This document shows positions 24,699-33,428 of a stretch of DNA of 55,489 bases, one piece after another (position 1 is the stretch's first letter; every line of letters begins with the position of its first letter). The stretch comes from Bacteroidia bacterium (GTDB lineage Bacteria; Bacteroidota; Bacteroidia; Cytophagales; Cyclobacteriaceae), in assembly GCA_030426345.1 (NCBI GenBank), contig JAUHYU010000023.1:1-55489 (forward strand), in the 5' to 3' direction. The position numbers were made by a program, and so were the translations under genes. The notes under the pieces were generated by a model. The model saw nothing but the letters and a program-made list of their open reading frames with translations. It had not been told where the DNA came from and did not search any database.

Positions 24699-25330
24699 AA
24701 AATAAACAAGAACATCAGAAAGAGCACCGTCCAGGCAATCGTGTTGAAGTGCCAATAGGACACTAGGTTTTCCAGTTTGATTTTTTCTGTTGGGTTGGTT
24801 GTCACGATCAATGTTTTCACAGGATCATGTTCGATCAACATATAGTTATAAAACAAAAACCCTGACATAACCATACCTGCCAATATAAACGCAAGGTGTA
24901 GTGCCGAAACCACAAAAAGGTAAGGAATAATATTATTTACTTTTGGAAATACTTCCTGTTGCAATAGCTCCATCCACGCAATGGACTGGGATATAAAAAA
25001 CAATACACCTCCCACAAACATTATGCTCAATGTTTTTTGAATTAATGAAATGTCTTCGTTTTGATAGGCCCTTTTTAATTGAGATGAAAAATATACCGAA
25101 CAAACAAGCAACAGGGTGCTTACAGTAAAAAAATTTGGTAAATTAAATTCGAAATTTCCATGAAGCTCCAAAGCCAAATACTTTATAAACATAAAAGCAA
25201 TAAAAGCATACAGCATTCCAGAGATAGAAAGAATCAAATAATTGATCATTTTGAAAGGATGCATCCTCTCAAACCTCTCAAAGACAGGCTTTTGAATATT
25301 TATACCGGTTCGTTCGTAGTAGGGTTTCAT
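24695..25330 (-). CDS. Heme-copper oxidase subunit III-like membrane protein
   Basis: 211 residues with five to six membrane segments. ALHLAFILAGMVMSGFLFY and the C-terminal LVSYWHFNTIAWTVLFLMFLFIF match the COX3 signature in which the YWHF motif begins the last helix. It has no heme or copper ligand of its own, as usual for subunit III, which stabilises the oxidase. It stands alone, away from subunits I and II, so it may be a paralogue rather than the main oxidase subunit. Divergent from mfd. Confidence 0.75.
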   Translation of the reverse strand: MKPYYERTGINIQKPVFERFERMHPFKMINYLILSISGMLYAFIAFMFIKYLALELHGNFEFNLPNFFTVSTLLLVCSVYFSSQLKRAYQNEDISLIQKTLSIMFVGGVLFFISQSIAWMELLQQEVFPKVNNIIPYLFVVSALHLAFILAGMVMSGFLFYNYMLIEHDPVKTLIVTTNPTEKIKLENLVSYWHFNTIAWTVLFLMFLFIF

Positions 25331-25409
25331 GGATTATTGATACATTTCTAACTAATTTGGGCACAAAGGGTTTTTTAAAAATACGACTATTTTTGAATAA
25401 AATGATGGC

Positions 25410-25437
25410 TTTGGACAAATTTAGAATTGTAAATTTG
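25410..25437 (+). promoter_or_regulatory. Candidate mfd promoter
   Basis: TTTG (25410-25413) and TAAATTTG (25430-25437) form a Bacteroidetes -33/-7 pair with a 16-bp spacer, ~23 bp before the mfd start. A second -7-like TATTTTTG lies at 25388-25395. Confidence 0.5.
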
Positions 25438-25459
25438 ATGCACATAAAATTTTTGATTT

Positions 25460-28400
25460 TTGAAAGTTAAATCTCTCGTAAAACAATATCAGGATGACAT
25501 CATTTCTAGATCTCTTGCTGAAATTTTAAAACCCAATTCGGCAGTGCGGGTGCACCTCCGGGGGTTGTCTGGCAGCCTGGATGCCGTCGTAGGTGCTGCA
25601 ATGGTTTCCTCAGATTTGCACAAAGGCCACTTGTTTGTGTTGCACGACCGCGAGGAAGCGGCGTACTTTCAGAATGACCTTCAAAACCTGCTAGAAAAAA
25701 AGACAGTGTTTTTTTTCCCTACCTCCTATAAACGTCCATATGAATTTGAGGAAATTGAAAATGCCAACGTGCTTCTGCGCACAGAGCTGATCAATAAGCT
25801 GAATTCTAAAGGATCGGACGGTACCATCATAGTGACATATCCTGAAGCGCTGTGCGAAAAAGTAGTCAACAAAAGGGCACTAAAAAACCAAACCATTTCT
25901 CTAGAAGTCGGTAAGGAAATAGAAGTAGAATCACTGTTCTCTCAACTTATCGAATTTGATTTCGAAAAAGAAGACTTCGTCTACGAAGCGGGTCAATTTG
26001 CCATGCGAGGTGGCATTGTGGATATTTACTCCTATGCCAATGAATTGCCTTATCGAGTAGAATTGTTTGGAAATGAAATTGAAAGTATTCGCACTTTTGA
26101 TCCTAATACACAATTGTCACTTGAACATGAAAAATCTATTGGAATCATCCCTAATTTGCAAACCAGGTTTAAAGAGGATACAAAACAATCATTCTTGAAC
26201 TTCCTCCCCAAAAACACAAAAATATGGTTTAAGGACGTACAGCTTACCTTGGATGTTATATCAAAATACCACGAGACTGCCACGACGAGCTTTAAAGATA
26301 TCATGGAAAAATCCAACAATACCCAGGTCATCCAAAACCCGGAATTACTGTTCGAAACCCATGATTCTTTATTAACTGATTTGGGAAAACACGACATTGT
26401 TGAATTTGGAAATCGCTATTATTTCAAGCCCGATTCAGATTTTTCATACAATTCAGAACCACAGCCATCCTTTCATAAAAATTTCGAATTGATCGCTGCC
26501 AACTTATCTGAGCACCAGCAGGCGCATCAGGTAATCATTGCTTCAGGGTCTTTTAAACAAATAAATCAACTGACTTCTATCTTTGGAGAAATAGATCCGG
26601 AATTGAAATTTGAAGCGCTAAATATCACTTTACGCAGCGGGTTTATTGATAATGACAACAAAGTTCTTTGCTATACCGACCATCAGCTTTTTGAAAGATA
26701 TCACAAATACACCACAGGCGAAAAGTATTCAAAATCCAAGGCACTCACATTAAATGAACTAAAGTCACTTCAAACAGGCGATTACGTCACACATATTGAT
26801 TATGGAGTTGGCAGGTTTGTGGGCTTAGACAAAATTGATGTTAATGGAAACCAGCAGGAAGCCATGCGGCTGATTTACAAAGATGATGATATTTTGTACG
26901 TCAGTATCCACTCTCTTCACAAAATTTCTAAATATTCCGGCAAAGAAGGGACTCCCCCGACCATGAGTAAACTCGGCTCACCCGACTGGGAAAATAAAAA
27001 GACCCGGGTCCGCAAGAAAGTAAAAGACATTGCCAAAGACCTGATTGCACTATACGCAAAAAGAAAGGAAGCCCCGGGTTTCGCATTTTCTGAAGATAAT
27101 TATTTACAAGCGGAGCTGGAAAGCTCTTTCATTTTTGAAGATACTCCAGATCAGGCTGCATCTACTTCCGATGTAAAAAATGACATGCAACTCGCACACC
27201 CAATGGACCGACTCGTCTGTGGCGATGTTGGTTTTGGAAAAACGGAAGTAGCTATTCGTGCCGCATTTAAGGCTGTGCTTGATGGAAAACAAGTTGCTAT
27301 TTTGGTTCCAACCACTATATTGGCTATGCAGCATTACCGTACTTTCAAAGAACGCCTTGAAAATTTTCCGGTGGAGCTGGCCTATATAAATCGTTTCAAA
27401 TCGTCCAAAGAAATAAAAGAAACTTTAGGCAAAACTGCCGATGGAAAAATAGACATTCTCATCGGCACTCATCGCATTGTGAATAAAGATGTGCACTTCA
27501 AAGACCTTGGATTGTTGATAATTGATGAGGAACAAAAATTTGGTGTGAGCGTTAAAGAAAAGCTCAAAAATTTTCGCGTGAACGTGGATGTGCTTACTCT
27601 GACTGCAACTCCAATTCCAAGGACATTGCATTTTTCACTGATGGGAGCCCGTGATTTAAGTGTGATTGCTACCCCACCTCCAAACCGCCAACCGGTTACT
27701 ACTGAGATTCATACTTTTAGTGAAACCATTATCCGTGATGCCATCAGTTTTGAATTGCGTCGGGGAGGCCAAGTGTTTTTTGTTCATAACCGTATAAAAG
27801 ACATTGAGCAAGTCGGCAACATCATCTTAAAACTAGTTCCTGATGCTAAGATTGTTGTAGCACACGGCCAGATGGAAGGCAAAAAATTGGAACAAATCAT
27901 GATGAAATTCATAGAGGGACAGGCGGATGTTCTGATTTCTACAAATATAATCGAATCTGGTCTGGACATACCTAACGCCAATACAATCATAATCAATCAT
28001 GCCCACATGTTTGGTCTTTCTGATTTACACCAAATGCGAGGTCGCGTTGGCCGATCAAATAAAAAGGCTTTTTGCTATTTGCTTTCTCCGCCAACCATTG
28101 GACTAACTTCAGAAGCTAGAAAGCGACTAAAAACCCTTGAAGAATTTTCTCACTTGGGCGATGGGTTCAAAGTAGCTATGAGAGATTTGGATATTCGTGG
28201 AGCTGGCAACTTGCTCGGTGCAGAGCAAAGCGGGTTTATCAATGATCTGGGCTTTGACACCTACCATAAAATCTTAGATGAGGCAGTACAGGAACTAAAA
28301 GAAAGTGAGTTTAAGGAGTTGTTTCAAAAAGAGATAATAGATGTCGAAGACCTATTTAATACAGATTGCATGATCGATTCAGATTTTGAGCTATTGATTC

Positions 28401-28831
28401 CTGATACCTATATTACCAATATATCAGAACGTTTGCGTGTTTATAACGAATTGGACAATCTTAATAAGGAAGCAGATTTAACTGATTTTATAAAATCTAT
28501 AAAAGATAGATTTGGCCCTATGCCCTCAACAGTAGAGGATTTAATAAAAATGGTTCGAATGCGCTGGGATGCCGAAAAATTGGGGTTCGAAAAGCTGACA
28601 GTAAAAAATGAAGTGATGAAAGCATTTCTGATCTCCTCGAGCAATGAGCAATACTATAATTCAGCGGTTTTTGGCAGCATTTTAAAATTTGTACAACAGC
28701 ATCCCACATCCTGTAAGATTAAGGATGGCAAAAACAGAGTAATATTCATGGTAAATAATATTGGTTCTGTGGACAAAGCCGCAGAGGTTTTGAAAGAGAT
28801 ACTGAATTTAAAATCATTACAGATGCAATAA
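25460..28831 (+). CDS. mfd: Transcription-repair coupling factor
   Basis: 1123 residues. It removes stalled RNA polymerase from damaged DNA and recruits UvrA. Seen in order: UvrB-like damage module (~1-350), a CarD-like polymerase-interaction domain with TGDYVTHIDYGVGRFVGLDKI (~445-465), the RecG-type helicase with Walker A GDVGFGKTEVA (~589-599), DEEQ (~690) and motif VI MRGRVGRSNKKAFCYLL (~856-872), and a C-terminal TRCF domain. All motifs are intact. A TGA stop lies just upstream at 25454 and no early in-frame ATG exists, so the start is TTG at 25460. Confidence 0.97.
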   Translation: MKVKSLVKQYQDDIISRSLAEILKPNSAVRVHLRGLSGSLDAVVGAAMVSSDLHKGHLFVLHDREEAAYFQNDLQNLLEKKTVFFFPTSYKRPYEFEEIENANVLLRTELINKLNSKGSDGTIIVTYPEALCEKVVNKRALKNQTISLEVGKEIEVESLFSQLIEFDFEKEDFVYEAGQFAMRGGIVDIYSYANELPYRVELFGNEIESIRTFDPNTQLSLEHEKSIGIIPNLQTRFKEDTKQSFLNFLPKNTKIWFKDVQLTLDVISKYHETATTSFKDIMEKSNNTQVIQNPELLFETHDSLLTDLGKHDIVEFGNRYYFKPDSDFSYNSEPQPSFHKNFELIAANLSEHQQAHQVIIASGSFKQINQLTSIFGEIDPELKFEALNITLRSGFIDNDNKVLCYTDHQLFERYHKYTTGEKYSKSKALTLNELKSLQTGDYVTHIDYGVGRFVGLDKIDVNGNQQEAMRLIYKDDDILYVSIHSLHKISKYSGKEGTPPTMSKLGSPDWENKKTRVRKKVKDIAKDLIALYAKRKEAPGFAFSEDNYLQAELESSFIFEDTPDQAASTSDVKNDMQLAHPMDRLVCGDVGFGKTEVAIRAAFKAVLDGKQVAILVPTTILAMQHYRTFKERLENFPVELAYINRFKSSKEIKETLGKTADGKIDILIGTHRIVNKDVHFKDLGLLIIDEEQKFGVSVKEKLKNFRVNVDVLTLTATPIPRTLHFSLMGARDLSVIATPPPNRQPVTTEIHTFSETIIRDAISFELRRGGQVFFVHNRIKDIEQVGNIILKLVPDAKIVVAHGQMEGKKLEQIMMKFIEGQADVLISTNIIESGLDIPNANTIIINHAHMFGLSDLHQMRGRVGRSNKKAFCYLLSPPTIGLTSEARKRLKTLEEFSHLGDGFKVAMRDLDIRGAGNLLGAEQSGFINDLGFDTYHKILDEAVQELKESEFKELFQKEIIDVEDLFNTDCMIDSDFELLIPDTYITNISERLRVYNELDNLNKEADLTDFIKSIKDRFGPMPSTVEDLIKMVRMRWDAEKLGFEKLTVKNEVMKAFLISSSNEQYYNSAVFGSILKFVQQHPTSCKIKDGKNRVIFMVNNIGSVDKAAEVLKEILNLKSLQMQ

Positions 28832-28980
28832 ATAAAGCGTTTTTGAATTTATTTTAAATAGAGAACACCCTAACATTGATAAAGTAAGAAAGGAAATACA
28901 TATACGCTTTTTAACGTTATTCAAAGCATATTTGGTCAGACGTTAATAGATTGTATTTTTATTCTTGTATATTTTTGGTG

Positions 28981-29026
28981 TAAATTTGTGTATATGCTGC
29001 GATAACTAAGGTGTACTTTATCGCAG
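28981..29026 (+). promoter_or_regulatory. Putative promoter element and 5'-UTR hairpin upstream of gldJ-like gene
   Basis: TAAATTTG (28981-28988) matches the -7 consensus. Directly after it, CTGCGATAA (28997-29005) and TTATCGCAG (29018-29026) are perfect 9-bp inverted repeats with a 12-nt loop, ending 25 bp before the ATG. It could be an operator or an mRNA structure. Confidence 0.45.
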
Positions 29027-29051
29027 GATAAAAAGTTAATTAAAACAGGTT

Positions 29052-30290
29052 ATGAAACATTTTGTGAAGTTATTTTACACAAGCCCGTTGCTTATTGCAA
29101 CAATCTTTTTTCTCGGATCATGTAAATCGGGAAGCAATCCTACCGCAACAAACCCGGGAAGCATTAGTACTGCTACAGGATTGGAGTACAATGCCGATGA
29201 AGGTTTTCAGGTACTCGACTTTAGAGGCCAGCCGGAAGGACCGAATTTGGTATTTATAGAAGGAGGTAGAACAGTTCTGGGATCATACGAAGAAGACATC
29301 TTCAATACCCATGACAACTTGGAGAGAGCGGTTACAGTTGCTTCGTTTTATATGGACGAAACAGAGGTGGCCAACATTCACTGGTTGGAATACCTTTATT
29401 ATGTAAAGCTGGATTCTTCCAGAGAGTTTTATGAGTCTGCCTTGCCTGATACTGTAGTTTGGGCCAGAGACTTGGCCTACAACGATCCTTATGTAGATCA
29501 CTACTTAAGGTATCCTGGATTTAGATATTTTCCGGTTGTAGGTGTTACCTGGAAACAGGCTGTTGACTATTGTGGTTGGAGAACCTCAGTAGTAAATATG
29601 AAACTTGCAGAAGATGCCGGATTGGAAGAAGTTCCTGCCGAAAGTACCGGCAATAGAATTCCATTGGAGTCTGGTGTTGTGCTGCCGAACTATCGTCTCC
29701 CTTCTGAAGCAGAATGGGAATATGCTGCACAAGCATTAATTGGCACGCAATGGCTGGATGAAAATCAAACTCACAAAAGATTGTATCCTTGGGATGGCCA
29801 TTCACTGAGAAATCCTTATGGAAAAAAAATGGGAACTTTTATGGCTAACTTTAAACGAGGTCGAGGTGACTATGCGGGTATCGCTGGTAAACTCAATGAC
29901 GGTGCCATGATTACAGATTATGTCTATAATAACCCACCAAATGATTTTGGTCTTTATAATATGGCTGGAAATGTTAACGAATGGGTGTTTGATGTCTATC
30001 GTCCGCTGTCATTTCAGGATATGGATGATCTGAACCCTGTGAGAAGAAGTGCTGAAGATTTGATTGGAAAATCTACTGTGGACCCTAATATGGACGATCC
30101 AGAAATTGGATACGACTACATAGGTTTTAACTCACTTATCTCCGACAAAGCAAGAGTATATAAAGGAGGTTCTTGGAAAGACATCGCTTATTGGCTATCA
30201 CCAGGAACACGTAGGTTTATGGAACAAGACTCTGCTACATCTTCCATTGGTTTCCGTTGTGCCATGATAAGAGCAGGTTCTAATTACTAA
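29052..30290 (+). CDS. gldJ: GldJ-like gliding-motility/type IX secretion lipoprotein (FGE-sulfatase fold)
   Basis: 412 residues. Lipoprotein signal ends at FFLGSC (Cys24). An FGE-sulfatase (SUMF1) domain follows from ~65: NLVFIEGGRTVLGS, MDETEVANIHWLEYLYYV, YRLPSEAEWEYAAQA, NMAGNVNEWVFDVYRP, VYKGGSWKD and IGFRCAMIRAG. The TGLEYNADEGFQVLDFRGQPEGPNLVFIEGG segment is the linker typical of GldJ, needed for gliding and stability of GldK-type proteins in Flavobacterium. GldJ is usually ~500-560 residues, so this is short, and GldK shares the fold; the GldJ call rests on the linker. Ends at a strong bidirectional terminator. Confidence 0.75.
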   Translation: MKHFVKLFYTSPLLIATIFFLGSCKSGSNPTATNPGSISTATGLEYNADEGFQVLDFRGQPEGPNLVFIEGGRTVLGSYEEDIFNTHDNLERAVTVASFYMDETEVANIHWLEYLYYVKLDSSREFYESALPDTVVWARDLAYNDPYVDHYLRYPGFRYFPVVGVTWKQAVDYCGWRTSVVNMKLAEDAGLEEVPAESTGNRIPLESGVVLPNYRLPSEAEWEYAAQALIGTQWLDENQTHKRLYPWDGHSLRNPYGKKMGTFMANFKRGRGDYAGIAGKLNDGAMITDYVYNNPPNDFGLYNMAGNVNEWVFDVYRPLSFQDMDDLNPVRRSAEDLIGKSTVDPNMDDPEIGYDYIGFNSLISDKARVYKGGSWKDIAYWLSPGTRRFMEQDSATSSIGFRCAMIRAGSNY

Positions 30291-30317
30291 AAATACCTGA
30301 ACAAATTTATACACAAA

Positions 30318-30345
30318 GGCTTCGATGGATTTCGAAGCCTTTTTT
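30318..30345 (+). terminator. Bidirectional terminator between gldJ-like gene and comF
   Basis: GGCTTCGA / TCGAAGCC stem with loop TGGATT and a following six-T run. It also contains ATGGATTT-CGAA-GCC, so it reads as a hairpin version of the dispersed repeat. It overlaps the comF stop. Confidence 0.85.
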
Positions 30346-31030
30346 ATTTGGCCAAGGCGATCGTTGCAAGGCTCAATGCGGATGCACCATTTTTAAGTAT
30401 TTCATTTCCACAAGCTTCTAGGGTCGCCCCTGTGGTCATCACATCATCCACGAGCAATACATGCTTGTCTTTGAAGCATTCAGCTGTTTTCACGTGAAAC
30501 GCTCGTTCTACACTTTTCCACCTTTGTTCTTTTGATTTATGTGTCTGACTTGCTGAAAAGTGAACTCTTTGCAGGTTATCAAAATCGGTGGGAATATTGG
30601 TTAGTTCAGAAATACCTTTGGCGAAATGCCGGCTTTGGTTATATCCTCTTTTTCTTTCTTTCTTCTTATGTAGCGGAACTGGAACTATTAGATCTAAATT
30701 CTTATCCATGCCGTAATTCAAAATATCATGTGCTATCCAGTTGCCAAGTAGTAAGCCAATTTCAGGCTGATTTTTATATTTCAATTGATGTAGGAGTTTC
30801 TGTGTGATACCTGATTTATAAAAATATAAATATGCCAACCCAATTTCTATATTCAACTTCCCGTAGATTCGATGTACTACTTCATTGTCCTTAGGATCTT
30901 CAAATTTTGCCTTTGGGAGTGTGCTCCTACAGTGAAAGCATATGAGTTCTTCGTTTTTGGTTAGACCTTGGTCACAAATGCAGCAAACCTTTGGAAAAAT
31001 GATATTTAAAATGTCTTCGAATATTCTCAT
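30344..31030 (-). CDS. comF: ComF family phosphoribosyltransferase-like protein
   Basis: 228 residues. An N-terminal zinc-finger-like part (CCICDQGL...LICFHC) is followed by a PRTase domain with PVPLHKKKERKRGYNQSRHFAKGI and the PRPP-binding loop VLLVDDVMTTGATLEAC. ComF proteins are needed for DNA uptake in competent bacteria and are often called amidophosphoribosyltransferase-like; their substrate is unknown. The coding sequence holds a near-parS palindrome at 30486-30501. No other competence gene is in the window. Confidence 0.85.
   Translation of the reverse strand: MRIFEDILNIIFPKVCCICDQGLTKNEELICFHCRSTLPKAKFEDPKDNEVVHRIYGKLNIEIGLAYLYFYKSGITQKLLHQLKYKNQPEIGLLLGNWIAHDILNYGMDKNLDLIVPVPLHKKKERKRGYNQSRHFAKGISELTNIPTDFDNLQRVHFSASQTHKSKEQRWKSVERAFHVKTAECFKDKHVLLVDDVMTTGATLEACGNEILKNGASALSLATIALAK
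30486..30501 (+). promoter_or_regulatory. Weak parS-like site inside comF
   Basis: GTTTTCACGTGAAACG matches the parS consensus TGTTNCACGTGAAACA at 13 of 16 positions, including the whole CACGTGAAAC half. It lies 7 kb from the two better sites before mnmG. Confidence 0.35.
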
Positions 31031-31128
31031 TTATGGATATATACCTATTTTATTATACCTCCAACTTCTATATTTGCCAATTAGATTGACATAAAAAGCA
31101 CTTCAACCTAAAAGAAAGGAAAATTTTC

Positions 31129-31482
31129 ATGATTAAGAAAGATTTTGAACAAGAACTCAAGTGGCAGGAGGTGCTCCAAAAGCTGGAAAACGTCATTGGA
31201 AAAAAACCCTCTGACCTCAAAAGTGTATTGTTTCTAATCGGTGTGCAGGAGTTGGGAAAAGGAGTAAAAGATTTCAGCAAGGAAGAAAAGCGTGATTTGA
31301 TGCACATTGCTATTTGTAAAGTTTTGAGTCTTTCCGGGTTTTATGAACTGGAAGGATTGGATGAAATGGGTTGGCCGCATTGGAAGTTGCTCAAAAAGTT
31401 ACCTTATTTTGACATTTTGGAGCAAGAAAAACTATTGAAAATGCATGTGATAGAATATTTTGAAAATGAAATTCAGATATAG
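31129..31482 (+). CDS. Small cytoplasmic protein of unknown function
   Basis: 117 residues, helical, no signal peptide. LIGVQELGKGVKDFSKEEKRDLMHIAICKVLSLSGFYELEGLDEMGWPHWK is regular enough to suggest a conserved Bacteroidetes family, but I cannot name it. Divergent from comF with 98 bp between; no operon partner downstream (177 bp to the next gene). Confidence 0.7.
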   Translation: MIKKDFEQELKWQEVLQKLENVIGKKPSDLKSVLFLIGVQELGKGVKDFSKEEKRDLMHIAICKVLSLSGFYELEGLDEMGWPHWKLLKKLPYFDILEQEKLLKMHVIEYFENEIQI

Positions 31483-31595
31483 GTCTGCATTGAATAGTAG
31501 TAAAATCACTAAGTTTTATCTTTTTGGTTTATATCGTATTCGGGTATTACATTGATTTTCTTATTCCAATTTTTACGAAATTACAACCATTAGAA

Positions 31596-31620
31596 AATTC
31601 ATGGATTTTGAGATATATTT
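31596..31620 (+). repeat. Dispersed CATGGATTTT repeat, degenerate copy 7
   Basis: AATTCATGGATTTTGAGATA then TATTT. The first half is perfect; the GCTTTTT half has decayed. It lies in the gap between the unknown gene and the binding-protein gene. Confidence 0.45.
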
Positions 31621-31659
31621 ACCAAATAGAGATTTTAAATTACTATCTGACAGCTAATT

Positions 31660-33423
31660 ATGAAACTATTTAGTAAAATCATTTTTTCAGTTATCGCGTT
31701 CAACCTGTTAATTTCATGCGGAGGAAATCAGGCAAAAGAAGAATCCAAAGAAGCAGGCCTGAAGGAAGCAAACGGCGATAAATTTTATGGGGGAGTTTTC
31801 AAAATTAATGAATCTGAATACATCAAAAACCTCTTTCCTCACAACATCACAGATGCCTATTCTTATAGAATCGCATCTCAAATCTACGAAGGACTTTTCA
31901 AGTTCAATCCCGAAACACTCGAAGTTACGGAAGGGCTTATCGATTCTTATCAGGTAGATGATTCAGGAACGATATATACTTTTTCCTTGAAAAAAGGGGT
32001 GTTTTTCCATGACGACCCATGTTTTGCAGATAAAATCGGCCGTGAGGTTAAAGCCAGTGACATTAAATATTGTTTGACTAGGCTTTGCACCAAAGATATA
32101 AATAACCAAAATTTCTCTATTTTTCAGGGAACACTTAAAGGAGCAGACTCATATTACAAAGCCAGTCAGGATGGCAACACTCCAGACTTTGAAGTTGAGG
32201 GAATTAAGGTGATTGATGATTATACTATTTCTCTGGAACTGACAGAACCTAATTCATTGTTTATAGTAAATCTAGCAAGACCAGCGTGTTTTATTTACCC
32301 AAAAGAGGCTGAAGCAAAATATGGAATAGACATGAGAATTCATGCCGTCGGAACCGGGCCATTTTCCTTGAATGTACAAGATGTAGAAGAAGATATCTCT
32401 ATTATTCTTAAGAAAAATCAAAAGTATCATGTCAAGGATGAATCCGGAAACCAATTGCCATACCTTGATGCCATCAGCATACAGTTTATCAAGGACAAAA
32501 AAACGGAACTCTTTGAATTTAGAAAGGGAAACCTCGACATGATTTACCGATTGCCAACGGAATACATCATAGAAATATTGGAGGAAACCATGCCGGGGGC
32601 TAATGGCGAATATAGCCAGTTTCAGCTTCAAAGGTCTCCCGAGATGATGACACAATTTTTGACTTTGAATAATCAAAAGGGTGTCTTCAAAAATAAAAAT
32701 GTGAGGAAAGCATTTAATTTTGCGATTGACCGAACTAAAATTTTGGATTTTGTATTAAATGGAGAAGGGTTTGCCCCAGGGAATCACGGTATCACCCCAC
32801 CAGTATTTTCCAATTATGATATTGAATCCATACCCGGATATTCGCTAAATATTGATTCCGCTAGATACTATCTGAACAAGGCAGGATATGCTGGAGGCAA
32901 AGGGTTTCCAAAACTTGAGTTCCTACTAAATGCAGAAGGAGAACGAAATACCAATGTGGCCGTGGAAATCCAAAAACAACTGAAAGACCATCTGAATGTC
33001 GATTTGGAACTGCAAATCCTACCATTTGCCCAATTATTGGAAAAGAGTTTTAATGGAGATTACAACATTTTAAGGGCTGCTTGGGTAGCTGACTTTCCAA
33101 GTCCTGAGAATTTTTTATGGATTTTTTCTTCAAAAGATGTCCCAAATTCCGCGAATGAAGTATCTTATCCGAATGTGGCACGTTATAAGAGTAGCGCATT
33201 TGACAAACATTATCAAAATGCGTTAAAAGCAAAGTCCTTGGATGAGGCAAATGCCAATTTCAAAAAAGCAGAAGTTCAATTGATGAAAGACGCTCCGGTA
33301 ATTGTACTTTGGTATGATGAAGGATACAGGTTGATACAATCTTACGTAAAGGATTTTCCCAACAACGCGATGCAATACCGGGATCTTGGGAAGGTTTATT
33401 TTAAACGAGCCGAGACTTTATAA
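31660..33423 (+). CDS. ABC-transporter extracellular solute-binding lipoprotein, family 5 (oligopeptide type)
   Basis: 587 residues. Lipoprotein signal MKLFSKIIFSVIAFNLLISC (Cys20). The SBP_bac_5 domain shows ASQIYEGLFKFNPETLEVTEGLIDSY near the start, FSLKKGVFFHDDPCF, IKYCLTRLCT and NVRKAFNFAIDRTKI. These proteins bind oligopeptides, nickel or similar ligands for DppBC/OppBC permeases. No permease or ATPase gene is adjacent, so the transporter is encoded elsewhere. It lies 5 bp before the DUF4175 gene and probably leads the operon running to ybeY. Confidence 0.9.
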   Translation: MKLFSKIIFSVIAFNLLISCGGNQAKEESKEAGLKEANGDKFYGGVFKINESEYIKNLFPHNITDAYSYRIASQIYEGLFKFNPETLEVTEGLIDSYQVDDSGTIYTFSLKKGVFFHDDPCFADKIGREVKASDIKYCLTRLCTKDINNQNFSIFQGTLKGADSYYKASQDGNTPDFEVEGIKVIDDYTISLELTEPNSLFIVNLARPACFIYPKEAEAKYGIDMRIHAVGTGPFSLNVQDVEEDISIILKKNQKYHVKDESGNQLPYLDAISIQFIKDKKTELFEFRKGNLDMIYRLPTEYIIEILEETMPGANGEYSQFQLQRSPEMMTQFLTLNNQKGVFKNKNVRKAFNFAIDRTKILDFVLNGEGFAPGNHGITPPVFSNYDIESIPGYSLNIDSARYYLNKAGYAGGKGFPKLEFLLNAEGERNTNVAVEIQKQLKDHLNVDLELQILPFAQLLEKSFNGDYNILRAAWVADFPSPENFLWIFSSKDVPNSANEVSYPNVARYKSSAFDKHYQNALKAKSLDEANANFKKAEVQLMKDAPVIVLWYDEGYRLIQSYVKDFPNNAMQYRDLGKVYFKRAETL

Positions 33424-33428
33424 AAAAC

